Source of the DNA: Flavobacterium dauae
GTDB lineage: Bacteria; Bacteroidota; Bacteroidia; Flavobacteriales; Flavobacteriaceae
DNA: 64,000 bases
Assembly: GCF_004151275.2 (NCBI RefSeq)
Contig: NZ_CP130821.1
Span: forward strand, 1,984,001 to 2,048,000
Direction: 5' to 3'
The number at the start of each line of letters is the position of its first letter. Position 1 is the stretch's first letter. Below the pieces are notes generated by a model that saw only the letters and a list, made by a program, of their open reading frames with translations, had not been told where the DNA came from and searched no databases. The position numbers and the translations under genes are program-made. Shown here in pieces: positions 7,188 through 14,629 of the stretch.

Positions 7188-7210
7188 TCCCCAACTTTTG
7201 AGCTTGATCC

Positions 7211-7218
7211 ATACAAAT
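7211..7218 (+). repeat. Target-site duplication, right (ATACAAAT)
   Basis: An exact copy of 5787-5794 at the other end of the intact IS. Confidence 0.9.
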
Positions 7219-7228
7219 TGCTATAATC

Positions 7229-7366
7229 ATGAAAAAATATCTAATCCCTTTAACTACCTCTGTGTTGTTTTTGTTTTCCAGTTCGTCATTCGCTCAGACG
7301 ACTAATGACAAAGCGACATTTGAAAAAGTATTCAAAGATGTTTCAAAAGATGAAAAGAGTACTTGA
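7229..7366 (+). pseudogene. Start of a small exported protein, truncated
   Basis: The ATG at 7229 opens a 45-codon frame with a clear signal peptide (MKKYLIPLTTSVLFLF... SFAQ) and a short charged tail ending FEKVFKDVSKDEKST. The frame stops just where a different frame with different character takes over (about 7350). I read it as the 5' part of an exported protein whose remainder was lost by recombination. An intact 45-residue secreted peptide cannot be excluded. The intact IS sits directly upstream. Confidence 0.45.
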
Positions 7367-7829
7367 TACCTTTACCTCTTACAAAAGCTATAAAAAAGAA
7401 GAAACAGATAAACTTGTATTCCAAATGTATGAATATTCCTACAATAGAAAGGAATGGGTTGATACTCCAAAAATTAAGTTAAAAGAAAAGATACTTCATA
7501 TTATTGCTTACACTGAACTTTATTGTGAATATGAATTAGAGGAGATTAAAAAACGTGATGCTTATCATAAGCAAATGGAGATTGAAAGACAGAAAGAGGA
7601 AGAAGTAAAACGATTAAAACAGCTTGAAAATGAAAAGTTAGAGCAATTAATTGATAATGCAGGAAAATGGGATCAGACTGAAAAAATACTGAACTATCTC
7701 ACAAAGAGGAAACAAACTTTAATTGAAAATGACCTCTTTAATGAAAAAGAAAAAGAATATTATGAATGGGGATTACAAGCAATAGAAAATATAAAAAACG
7801 ACCTACTGACTTCAAGAATTAAAAATTGA
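7350..7829 (+). CDS. Hypothetical charged coiled-coil protein, possibly a 3' gene remnant
   Basis: From the ATG at 7350 this gives 159 residues (MKRVLDTFTSYKSYKKEE...). An upstream ATG at 7305 overlaps the signal-peptide frame and is less likely. Residues 75-105 are a Lys/Glu-rich coiled coil (RQKEEEVKRLKQLENEKLEQ), followed by a helical tail with KWDQTEKILNYLTKRKQ. No signal peptide is seen. It could be the 3' half of a larger island gene fused to an unrelated start region. Function unknown. It converges on the integrase remnant, overlapping its stop by 11 bases. Confidence 0.5.
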   Translation: MKRVLDTFTSYKSYKKEETDKLVFQMYEYSYNRKEWVDTPKIKLKEKILHIIAYTELYCEYELEEIKKRDAYHKQMEIERQKEEEVKRLKQLENEKLEQLIDNAGKWDQTEKILNYLTKRKQTLIENDLFNEKEKEYYEWGLQAIENIKNDLLTSRIKN

Positions 7830-8061
7830 TTACATCATCAATCATTTTATCCAAAGTGTTGCTTGGAAGTGTATTCAGATAGGACATTGTCGATTTTATA
7901 TCTTTATGTCCCAGAGCTTCTTTAATAATATCAATAGAGATGTTGTTGAACTTCAATATCGTTGCAAAAGAATGTCTGGCACAATAATAAGTTATCTTCT
8001 TTGGGATTTCAAGTTTGGAAATAACCTTTTTCGTAATTTCTAAAAAATCTTGGCATAAGCT
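7819..8061 (-). pseudogene. Tyrosine recombinase (integrase), C-terminal remnant
   Basis: The minus-strand frame of 80 codons ends at the stop at 7819. It contains the family motifs YYCARHSFAT (conserved Arg-His), ALGHKDIKST (second conserved His region) and MSYLNTL, whose Tyr is the expected nucleophile. The upstream frame is closed by a stop at 8062-8064, and nothing integrase-like continues to 8267, so roughly 300 N-terminal residues are gone. It lies 207 bases inside the right attachment site, the usual place for an island integrase. Confidence 0.8.
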
Positions 8062-8267
8062 TTATAATTGTGATGATTGTTTAGTTGTTAACTTTACTGT
8101 TCTACCGCCAAGGTAAAGTTTTCATAAAAGTCTTACTATCAAATCTTGTAAAAAAAGTTGACAACCTTACTTTAAAATGATCTATATTTGTGTGAAAGGC
8201 GTAATATTAGGATGCCTATATCTAACGATACTATGTGAAGTCAATAAAATCAACTCCTTTAGGGCAC

Positions 8268-8292
8268 GGTTCGAGCCCAGGTGGGACCACTT
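8268..8292 (+). repeat. Right attachment site (attR), copy of the tRNA 3' end
   Basis: It matches 523-547 at 23 of 25 bases, including GGTTCGAG and GTGGGACCACTT. No D arm or anticodon arm precedes it, so it is not a tRNA. The region 8062-8267 before it shows no gene; TATATTTG at about 8170 looks promoter-like but has nothing to drive. Confidence 0.65.
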
Positions 8293-8297
8293 TTTAG

Positions 8298-8327
8298 AAG
8301 CTTCACAGAAATGTGGAGCTTTTTTTA
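8298..8327 (+). terminator. Terminator hairpin after attR
   Basis: AAGCTTCACA and TGTGGAGCTT close on a GAAA loop before seven Ts. It was probably the native terminator of the tRNA before the island inserted. Bases 8328-8490 contain nothing I can identify. Confidence 0.75.
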
Positions 8328-8492
8328 TTAGGTTAAATTACTATAAAACAACGATTAAGCTATGATTTTTTGTTTTAGAAAGTTTACGAATGATATTAAA
8401 ACTTCCGAATTATTATATTTAAGGTGTCCTATTCGGTATCCCATTGTGTTTGATAGTATTTTTGTACAAGTTTTAAATATCAAGTTTTAAAC

Positions 8493-8526
8493 TTTGACTA
8501 ACTTGAAACAAAATTGTTTATTTTTG
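8493..8526 (+). promoter_or_regulatory. Candidate promoter of the DUF1599 gene
   Basis: TTTG at 8493-8496 and TATTTTTG at 8519-8526 (a perfect TAnnTTTG), though the 22-base gap is long. Its position makes the ATG at 8542 the likely start, because a TTG at 8494 would lie upstream of transcription. Confidence 0.45.
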
Positions 8527-8541
8527 AACAAATTTACGTCA

Positions 8542-9087
8542 ATGAAAAATACTTCTGAACAATACGACAAAATAATTTCGATTTGCCGAAACCTATATGT
8601 CAAAAAATTACACGATTATGGCTGTGCCTGGCGCATTTTAAGACTACCTTCGCTTACGGATCAAATTTATATTAAAGCACAGCGAATTCGTTCTTTGCAA
8701 GAAAACAGCGTTCGAAAAGTAGATGAAGATGAAAGTTCTGAGTTTATCGGAATCATTAATTACAGCATTATGGCGTTGATTCAGCTAGAAAAAGGTATCG
8801 CCAATCAACCCGATTTATCTAACGAAGAAGCAATTGAATTATACGATAAACATATTGCCATTGCCAAAGAATTGATGTTGAATAAAAACCACGATTACGG
8901 CGAAGCTTGGCGCGATATGCGTATTTCGTCGCACACCGATATTATTCTGCAAAAATTGTTGCGTATTAAACAGATTGAAGATAATAAAGGAAAAACATTG
9001 GTTTCGGAAGGAATCGATGCCAATTATCAAGACATCATCAATTACGCTGTTTTTGCTTTAATTTTAATGGATTTTGCTACTAATTAA
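8542..9087 (+). CDS. DUF1599 protein with two tandem domain copies
   Basis: From the ATG at 8542 the product has 181 residues. It consists of two similar halves: YDKIISICRNLYVKKLHDYGCAWRI and YDKHIAIAKELMLNKNHDYGEAWRD, each followed by a T-D-x-I-x-x-K-x-x-R-I stretch and then IINY. This matches DUF1599 (nucleotide modification associated domain 1), proposed from comparative genomics to act on modified nucleotides, with no demonstrated reaction known to me. It is the first gene of a same-strand run; the DoxX-like gene starts 11 bases after its stop. Cytosolic. Confidence 0.85.
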   Translation: MKNTSEQYDKIISICRNLYVKKLHDYGCAWRILRLPSLTDQIYIKAQRIRSLQENSVRKVDEDESSEFIGIINYSIMALIQLEKGIANQPDLSNEEAIELYDKHIAIAKELMLNKNHDYGEAWRDMRISSHTDIILQKLLRIKQIEDNKGKTLVSEGIDANYQDIINYAVFALILMDFATN

Positions 9088-9098
9088 TTTATAGATAT

Positions 9099-10199
9099 AT
9101 GAAAATACTAACCCAATTTTGCAGATTTTTTGTCGGAATATTATTTATTTTTTCAGGATTAATCAAATTAAATGATCCTGTTGGTTTTTCGTTTAAATTA
9201 GACGAATATTTCTCGGAAGCAGTTTTTAACCTGCCTTTTCTACAAGAATTTTCATTAGCCTTAGCCGTAATTTTAGTCATTGTCGAAGTACTTTTGGGCG
9301 TGATGCTTTTATTGGGATATTTTAAAAAGTTAACTCTTTGGCTTTTATTGTTAATGATTGTTTTCTTTACATTCTTAACCTTTTATTCAGCATATTTCAA
9401 TAAAGTAACAGATTGCGGTTGTTTTGGCGATGCGATTAAATTAACGCCTTGGGAATCATTTTCTAAAGACGTGATCCTTTTAGTATTGATTTTAATTTTA
9501 TTTGCAGGTCAAAAATACATCAAACCCTTATTCAATAAAGTCGGAAATACTGCCATTACGCTTATTGCTTTAGCAGCTTGTAGTTTTATGGCGTATTATG
9601 TGTTGAATCATTTGCCAATTGTAGATTTTAGAGCGTATAAAGTGGGAACAAACATTAAAAATGCTATGGAAATTCCGGAAGATGCACCAAAATCTATTTA
9701 TGATATTGTGTTTACTTATAAAGTGGACGGAGTTGAAAAACAGTTTAAAATGGAAGAATTAACGAATCTTCCTGCAAATGCCGAATTTGTTTCGCGCGAA
9801 GAGCATTTAATCCAAAAAGGATACGAACCGCCCATTCACGATTTAACAATGGATTTGGAAGGGCAAGATTATACTCCGGAAGTTTTGGCAGCACCGAAAG
9901 CCTTGTTGATTGTAGCTTACGATTTAAACAAAGCCAGCGAAAAAGGTTTGCAAACCATTAACGAAACCGTTAAAAAAGCACAATTGGCAGGTTATGAAGT
10001 GATTGGTTTAACTGCATCAGACAGATCAATTGTCGATCATATTAAATCAAAATACAACTTAGATTTAGATTTTTATTTCTGTGACGGAACCACTTTAAAG
10101 ACCATTGAACGTGCCAATCCAAGTTATATTACATTAGAAAACGGTGTAATTAAAGATAAAAAACACTGGAACGATGTAAAGGATTTGATGATTAAATAA
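9099..10199 (+). CDS. BT_3928-type DoxX/MauE-like membrane protein
   Basis: The 366-residue protein has an N-terminal DoxX/MauE-like membrane domain of four to five helices (FFVGILFIFSGLIKLND, LAVILVIVEVLLGVMLL, LLLLMIVFFTFLTFYSAYF, then DVILLVLILILFAG and a fifth at about 150-168). The redox-type motif DCGCFGD lies between helices. The C-terminal half is periplasmic-like and contains a weak thioredoxin-like region (FYFCDGTTLKTIERANPSYITL). Bacteroidota proteins of this architecture are thought to be redox-linked membrane proteins, but the reaction is not known. Co-transcription with DUF1599 is likely from the 11-base gap. Confidence 0.85.
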   Translation: MKILTQFCRFFVGILFIFSGLIKLNDPVGFSFKLDEYFSEAVFNLPFLQEFSLALAVILVIVEVLLGVMLLLGYFKKLTLWLLLLMIVFFTFLTFYSAYFNKVTDCGCFGDAIKLTPWESFSKDVILLVLILILFAGQKYIKPLFNKVGNTAITLIALAACSFMAYYVLNHLPIVDFRAYKVGTNIKNAMEIPEDAPKSIYDIVFTYKVDGVEKQFKMEELTNLPANAEFVSREEHLIQKGYEPPIHDLTMDLEGQDYTPEVLAAPKALLIVAYDLNKASEKGLQTINETVKKAQLAGYEVIGLTASDRSIVDHIKSKYNLDLDFYFCDGTTLKTIERANPSYITLENGVIKDKKHWNDVKDLMIK

Positions 10200-10275
10200 A
10201 ACCGTCTAAAGCATAAAAGTCATAAAGTAAAATGTTCTAAAAAATCTTATAGAACTGATTATTAATACAAATACA

Positions 10276-10917
10276 ATGAAAAAGGTTATTTTACTTTTAT
10301 TAATCATTTTTTCACAATTATCATTTGGACAAGAAAATTTTCTTGAAAAAGGAAATACTCTAATGCAACAAGGTAAACATGAAGAAGCTCAAGAAATATT
10401 TGAAAATGCTCTTAAAGAAGATCCACAAAATCTACTTTATAAAAATCAAATTGCATTGGCTTTAATTAATCAAAGAAAAAATGACGAAGCCGAGATTATA
10501 ATACAAGAAGTTTTAAAAATTGACAGCTTAAATGTTGCTTCTTTGTGGTATGGTGGAATTAATAATTTTATGGCTGAAAATGGAAGTTTCAAAAAAGCAG
10601 TAAATTATTTTGAAAAGGCATACGATTTGATAGATAAGAATTCAAGTCAGTTTTTTGCAGTTAATTATTTTATTGGCAAAAGTTATCGAAACCTACTCTA
10701 TTCTGAAGGAATAAATTATGAAGAAACAAATCGTATGTTAGAAACATACAAGAAATATATGGAGTTACAGCCAAATGCAGATGACGTTCAGGAAATAATA
10801 AATTTTATTAAGTACATCGAAGAAAAAAGACCTCCAAAAAATGTCCAAAAATGGATTTTAACCAATAGTACAAAAGCAGAACAATTGATTAAGAAACAAC
10901 TTGATGAGCTACAATAA
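10276..10917 (+). CDS. Exported TPR-repeat protein
   Basis: The 213-residue protein starts with a signal peptide (MKKVILLLLIIFSQLSFGQ). Tetratricopeptide repeats follow (NFLEKGNTLMQQGKHEEAQEIF, then KNQIALALINQRKNDEAEII and FKKAVNYFEKAYDLI). TPR arrays mediate protein contacts, so a periplasmic scaffold role is plausible; the partner is unknown. The upstream gap of 76 bases holds a small inverted repeat (GTTCTA...TAGAAC, 10233-10254) and no strong promoter. Confidence 0.85.
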   Translation: MKKVILLLLIIFSQLSFGQENFLEKGNTLMQQGKHEEAQEIFENALKEDPQNLLYKNQIALALINQRKNDEAEIIIQEVLKIDSLNVASLWYGGINNFMAENGSFKKAVNYFEKAYDLIDKNSSQFFAVNYFIGKSYRNLLYSEGINYEETNRMLETYKKYMELQPNADDVQEIINFIKYIEEKRPPKNVQKWILTNSTKAEQLIKKQLDELQ

Positions 10918-10967
10918 CATATTTTTTTCCTAAAAAACCGACTAATATACCCCAATAAACTAGCAAC

Positions 10968-12044
10968 TTGTTCAGATATTTTCTAAATAAATTAGGTTAT
11001 TCGTTTTTTACGCTTTTTGGCGTCATAACCGTTGTGTTTATCCTGTTCAATATACTGCCGGGCGATCCTGCACGAATGATGCTTGACCAAAATGAAAATT
11101 CGGAACAATTAGCTATTATCAAAAAGAAATACGGATTCGATCAACCGGTTCTAAACCAGTATTTTTATTATTTGAACGATTTATCACCGGTTTCGTTTCA
11201 TAAAAACAACCAAGATCATTATACATTTTATAATAAGGAAAAATATGGAGGAACGGTTTTATTTAAAACTTCGTCATATAAAGTAGTTTTAAAAACACCT
11301 TATTTAAGAGAAAGTTTCCAAAAAAATGGCAAAAAAGTAACCGAAATTATTGCACACACACTGCCAAGCACTGTGGTTTTAGCCGTTTTTTCTATTGTTA
11401 TTGCATTGTCTATCGGAATTGTTTTAGGCGTTTTTTCGGCATTATATGCCAACAGTTTTTTCGATCGTATCATTGCTTTTGTCAGTACGCTGGGTATGAG
11501 CGTGCCGTCGTTTTTCAGTGCTATTTTATTTGCCTGGATTTTTGGATTTGTTCTGCATAATTATACACATTTAAATATGACCGGAAGTTTGTACGAAGTT
11601 GATGATTTTGGAAACGGCACTTATCTGGCATTAAAAAACACCATATTGCCGGCTGTGGTTTTAGGAATTCGTCCGTTGGCAGTAGTTATTCAGTTAATGC
11701 GTAATTCATTGTTAGAAGTTTTAAACCAAGAATATATTCGCACGGCAAAAGCTAAAGGATTATCAACCTATAAAATCATTACCAAACACGCCTTAAAAAA
11801 CGCAATGAATCCGGTGGTTACTGCAATTTCGGGTTGGTTTGCATCAATGCTTGCCGGAGCCGTTTTTGTTGAATATATTTTTGGTTGGAATGGTTTAGGC
11901 AAAGAAATTGTTGATGCACTGAACAATTTAGACCTTCCTGTTATTATGGGATCGGTGATTGTTGTAGCCACCACATTTGTAGTAATTACCATTTTAGTAG
12001 ATTTAATCTACGCTTATTTAGACCCAAAAATAAAATTGAAATAA
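10968..12044 (+). CDS. OppB/DppB-type ABC transporter permease
   Basis: The 358-residue protein starts at a TTG; an in-frame stop just upstream leaves no other start. It has an N-terminal helix with FNILPGDPARMM, the typical OppB signature, then a large extracytoplasmic loop, and a BPD_transp_1 domain with the ATPase-coupling EAA loop (YIRTAKAKGLSTYKIITKHALKNAMNP). It ends with helices near FGWNGLGKEIVDAL. Such permeases move peptides or similar solutes with a second permease (OppC), ATPases and a binding protein, none of which is beside it. It ends one base before the next start codon. Confidence 0.9.
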   Translation: MFRYFLNKLGYSFFTLFGVITVVFILFNILPGDPARMMLDQNENSEQLAIIKKKYGFDQPVLNQYFYYLNDLSPVSFHKNNQDHYTFYNKEKYGGTVLFKTSSYKVVLKTPYLRESFQKNGKKVTEIIAHTLPSTVVLAVFSIVIALSIGIVLGVFSALYANSFFDRIIAFVSTLGMSVPSFFSAILFAWIFGFVLHNYTHLNMTGSLYEVDDFGNGTYLALKNTILPAVVLGIRPLAVVIQLMRNSLLEVLNQEYIRTAKAKGLSTYKIITKHALKNAMNPVVTAISGWFASMLAGAVFVEYIFGWNGLGKEIVDALNNLDLPVIMGSVIVVATTFVVITILVDLIYAYLDPKIKLK

Positions 12045-12045
12045 T

Positions 12046-12606
12046 ATGAAAAAAGTATTTATTGCCCTTTGTACATTAACAATGATTGCTGTTAGTTGCG
12101 ATACCAAAAAAGCCGACCCAAAGACAGACTCTGAAGTTAAAGAGTTAAAAGACGCTGTAAATGTTGCTAACGAACAATTTAAAACAGTAACTTTAACTAA
12201 AGAATTTGAAGATACCACCGGAAATAAGATTTCGTTTCAAAATATTTTAAACAAACACAAAGGAAGCTCAATTGTAATTGATGTTTGGGCATCGTGGTGT
12301 CCCGATTGTATTAAAGGATTCCCCGAGTTAAAAAATTTACAGGAAAAATATCCCACTACTGCCTTTGTATTTCTATCGTTAGATAAAACAAAAGATAAAT
12401 GGCAAGAAACCATCAAAAAATATAATTTGCAAGGAGATCATTATTATTTAAACGAAAAGATGAAAGACGAATTTGGTACTTCGATTGAATTGGACTGGAT
12501 TCCTCGTTATATCGTTGTTGATTCTCAAGGAAACATTGCACTTAAAAAAGCTATTGTAGCCAATGATTCCCTTTTAATACAAACTTTAGATAAATTACAA
12601 CCTTAA
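12046..12606 (+). CDS. TlpA-like thioredoxin-fold lipoprotein
   Basis: The 186-residue protein has a lipoprotein signal (MKKVFIALCTLTMIAVSC, lipobox Cys18). A thioredoxin-fold domain carries the active site WASWCPDC and the cis-Pro region LDWIPRYIVVD. It is expected to be membrane-anchored in the periplasm and to act as a thiol-disulfide reductase, perhaps in cytochrome or disulfide maturation. It sits one base after the permease stop and one base before tpiA, so it is translationally linked to both. Confidence 0.88.
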   Translation: MKKVFIALCTLTMIAVSCDTKKADPKTDSEVKELKDAVNVANEQFKTVTLTKEFEDTTGNKISFQNILNKHKGSSIVIDVWASWCPDCIKGFPELKNLQEKYPTTAFVFLSLDKTKDKWQETIKKYNLQGDHYYLNEKMKDEFGTSIELDWIPRYIVVDSQGNIALKKAIVANDSLLIQTLDKLQP

Positions 12607-12607
12607 T

Positions 12608-13357
12608 ATGAGACATAAAATTATTGCCGGAAACTGGAAAATGCACAAAAATGCACAAGAAACCGGTTCTTTTTTAAACGATTTGATCAATGAAATGCCC
12701 GAAGAAAAAGAGGTAGAAGTAATTATTGCACCGGCATTTACCAATTTAATGCTGGCAACACAAATTTTAGAAGACACCAATGTTGCCGTGGCTGCACAAA
12801 ATATGCACCAGGCAGAAGGCGGTGCGTTTACTGGAGAAATTTCTGCCGATATGTTAACAAGTATTGGTGTGCAAACCGTAATTTTAGGGCACAGCGAACG
12901 CAGACAATATTTCAAGGAAACTCCTGCCCTTTTGGCAAATAAAGTAGATACAGCGTTGCGTCATAAAATGCGGGTAATTTTTTGTGTAGGCGAAGAATTA
13001 AAAGACCGTAAAAGTAAACAGTTTCAAAACGTTGTGTTTTATCAATTAAAAGATTCGTTGTTTCATTTACCAAAAGAAGCCTGGGAAAATATTGTTATTG
13101 CATACGAACCTGTTTGGGCAATTGGAACAGGCGAAACGGCAACCCCCGAACAAGCACAAGAAATGCACCAGTTTATCCGCGAACAAGTTGCACATCAATA
13201 CGGTGATTTAGCAAATAATGTTACCATTTTATACGGCGGAAGTGTAAAACCCGATAACGCACAAACCATTTTTTCGCAACCCGATGTTGATGGTGGTTTA
13301 ATTGGCGGGGCAGCTTTAAACGTTGGCGATTTTACAGCGATTATTAGTGCTATTTAA
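12608..13357 (+). CDS. tpiA: Triosephosphate isomerase
   Basis: The 249-residue protein has normal length. Catalytic residues are Lys11 (NWKMHK), His95 (ILGHSERR) and Glu167 (AYEPVWAIGTG). Phosphate loops are ILYGGSVKPDN and GGLIGGAAL. It interconverts dihydroxyacetone phosphate and glyceraldehyde 3-phosphate in glycolysis and gluconeogenesis in the cytosol. It is the downstream member of the permease-TlpA-tpiA run. Confidence 0.98.
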   Translation: MRHKIIAGNWKMHKNAQETGSFLNDLINEMPEEKEVEVIIAPAFTNLMLATQILEDTNVAVAAQNMHQAEGGAFTGEISADMLTSIGVQTVILGHSERRQYFKETPALLANKVDTALRHKMRVIFCVGEELKDRKSKQFQNVVFYQLKDSLFHLPKEAWENIVIAYEPVWAIGTGETATPEQAQEMHQFIREQVAHQYGDLANNVTILYGGSVKPDNAQTIFSQPDVDGGLIGGAALNVGDFTAIISAI

Positions 13358-13368
13358 ATATCTTTACA

Positions 13369-13812
13369 TTGAAAAAAATATTTTTATCTATAACGCTATT
13401 AACAGGTATTTGTGTCAATGCCCAAGATTTCTTAATAGGTCCAACAATTTCGTATCAGTCACAGGCGGGCAACCTTTTAAAAGTAGGTGGTTACTACTTA
13501 CAGCCTTTAGTCGGCGATTCATTTGGACTTAAATTAGAAGCCAATGCGCAGTTTGCTTATTTTAGAAATCAATCCGTAGTAATTCCCGAAGGAAGTTTAA
13601 CGTTCTATCCATCATTTAACAATCTTATTTTACCTTTTATTGAAGGTGAATTAACTCCTTATACGGTTACACCAAAAATTGGATTATCAGTTGCTACAAT
13701 GGTAGAATTAGGCTTTGGTTATGGTTTTGATATTAAAACCAAGCAAGATTTAAAACCTATTAAAGGCTTTACTTTTTCGTTGGGAATTAACATTCCGTTA
13801 AATGCTTTTTGA
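13369..13812 (+). CDS. Small exported protein, probable outer-membrane-type barrel
   Basis: The 147-residue product starts at a TTG (13369), 11 bases after tpiA. It has a signal peptide (MKKIFLSITLLTGICVNAQ) and alternating-hydrophobicity strands (FLIGPTISYQSQ, FGLKLEANAQFAYF, FTFSLGINIPLNAF) suggestive of a small beta-barrel. No enzymatic motif is seen. The terminator at 13831 closes the operon. Confidence 0.7.
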   Translation: MKKIFLSITLLTGICVNAQDFLIGPTISYQSQAGNLLKVGGYYLQPLVGDSFGLKLEANAQFAYFRNQSVVIPEGSLTFYPSFNNLILPFIEGELTPYTVTPKIGLSVATMVELGFGYGFDIKTKQDLKPIKGFTFSLGINIPLNAF

Positions 13813-13830
13813 TTCAATATTTTATCTATA

Positions 13831-13864
13831 AAAAAAAGTAGCTTTTATTAAGCTACTTTTTTTT
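13831..13864. terminator. Bidirectional terminator
   Basis: AAAGTAGCTTTT...AAGCTACTTT with A and T runs on the two sides, between convergent genes ending at 13812 and 13881. Confidence 0.85.
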
Positions 13865-13880
13865 ATTATATCAAACAAAC

Positions 13881-14495
13881 CTATTGTTTAAAACGGTATT
13901 GTACACCTAAACCAGCATTGAAATAACTTGCAGAACCTTGTTTGATTCCTAAACCATCAAATCCAAAATCCTGACTAAAATGGTTTACAAACGTTCCGTC
14001 AAGAAAAACGGCAAATTGTTCAGAAAAGTTATATTTTGGCATAATTCCTATCTGTGCTACACCCACCATATCTGATCCTGACAAACTTTCGCTTTTTCCT
14101 GAACCCAATCCAAAACCAGCGTGTGCAGTTACATCAAAAGGTTGCATTACTTCATTTACAGCCGTTAAAATATTATATGTTGCTTCTAATGTTAATTTGC
14201 TGTACTTAACACCTAAATCATCTAAATCTTTATGTTGAAAATTTGACATTGCAAAGGTACCTCTTACTCCCCAAACATCATCAATATGATAAGTTAAACC
14301 TGCCTGAAAAAATTTAAATCCGTTATAATCGCTTGTTGTAATACCTTCTTTTGGACTTAAAGCAGTATTCATTCCGTATTGTACTTCTACGCTTAAATTA
14401 TCCCACAATGCTCTGTTTGCTTGTGCTTGAATGTTTTGAGCCAGCAAAACAAATCCTGACACCAATAAAAGGCTTCTCAATTTATTTTTCATCAT
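13881..14495 (-). CDS. Outer membrane beta-barrel (porin-family) protein
   Basis: The 204-residue protein has a signal peptide (MMKNKLRSLLLVSGFVLLAQNIQAQ). Amphipathic strands follow (LSVEVQYGMNTAL, GFKFFQAGLTYHIDDVWGVRGTF, FAVFLDGTFVNHF) and the chain ends YFNAGLGVQYRFKQ, a typical barrel C-terminal strand. It looks like an 8-strand OmpW/OmpA-like barrel without a peptidoglycan-binding domain. Start could be either of two adjacent ATGs. A TACATTTG element on the minus strand (14527-14534) may be its -7 promoter box. Confidence 0.8.
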   Translation of the reverse strand: MMKNKLRSLLLVSGFVLLAQNIQAQANRALWDNLSVEVQYGMNTALSPKEGITTSDYNGFKFFQAGLTYHIDDVWGVRGTFAMSNFQHKDLDDLGVKYSKLTLEATYNILTAVNEVMQPFDVTAHAGFGLGSGKSESLSGSDMVGVAQIGIMPKYNFSEQFAVFLDGTFVNHFSQDFGFDGLGIKQGSASYFNAGLGVQYRFKQ

Positions 14496-14588
14496 ATTCT
14501 ATTTTTTAATGATTAAGTTAAAGTGCCAAATGTAGTATTTCTTGTAATAAAATGCACTATAAAACGCAATAAATAGTTAAAATAAGAA

Positions 14589-14618
14589 TTGGCTTCAGTA
14601 AAAATATGATTAGTTTTG
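14589..14618 (+). promoter_or_regulatory. Strong consensus promoter for the gene at 14630
   Basis: TTG (14589-14591), 19 bases, TAGTTTTG (14611-14618): exact spacing for a Bacteroidota sigma-ABfr promoter. It places the transcript start after an upstream ATG at 14606, so the ATG at 14630 is the real start. Confidence 0.75.
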
Positions 14619-14629
14619 CGAGAAAAACT

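Larger units (their letters stand above)
5795..7210 (+). mobile_element. Intact ISL3/ISAon1-like insertion sequence, copy 2
   Basis: The element is 1416 bp with perfect 22-bp terminal inverted repeats (5795-5816 and 7189-7210) and flanking 8-bp duplications ATACAAAT. It contains a short first ORF and an overlapping catalytic ORF. The undamaged duplications and the identity with copy 1 at 621-1687 point to recent transposition. It landed 18 bases upstream of the ATG of a small exported protein (7229), separating that gene from its former upstream region. Confidence 0.93.
523..8292. mobile_element. Decayed tRNA-targeted genomic island
   Basis: The stretch is bounded by the 3' end of the CAU tRNA (523-547) and an imperfect copy of the same 25 bases (8268-8292). 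A tyrosine-recombinase C-terminus sits just inside the right end. Cargo is two ISL3-like copies, an IS3-family element, a TIR-domain gene, a Phd-like small gene, umuDC and unassignable fragments. Integration into a tRNA 3' end with repair of the tRNA is the known mode of tyrosine-integrase islands. The integrase has lost its N-terminal three quarters, so the island should be immobile. The boundary repeat has two mismatches, so the exact crossover is uncertain. The limits are an inference from the repeat and integrase together. Confidence 0.65.

Noticed and set aside
621..7210. Composite transposon formed by two inverted ISL3-like copies around the IS3 element, TIR gene and umuDC
   Set aside because: The left copy lacks its inner end, and the right copy has its own perfect 8-bp target duplication, so it inserted by itself. 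Co-mobilisation is possible but not supported.
8177..8365. Open frame spanning the right attachment site
   Set aside because: It reads through the tRNA-end repeat and the terminator hairpin, so it is not a gene.
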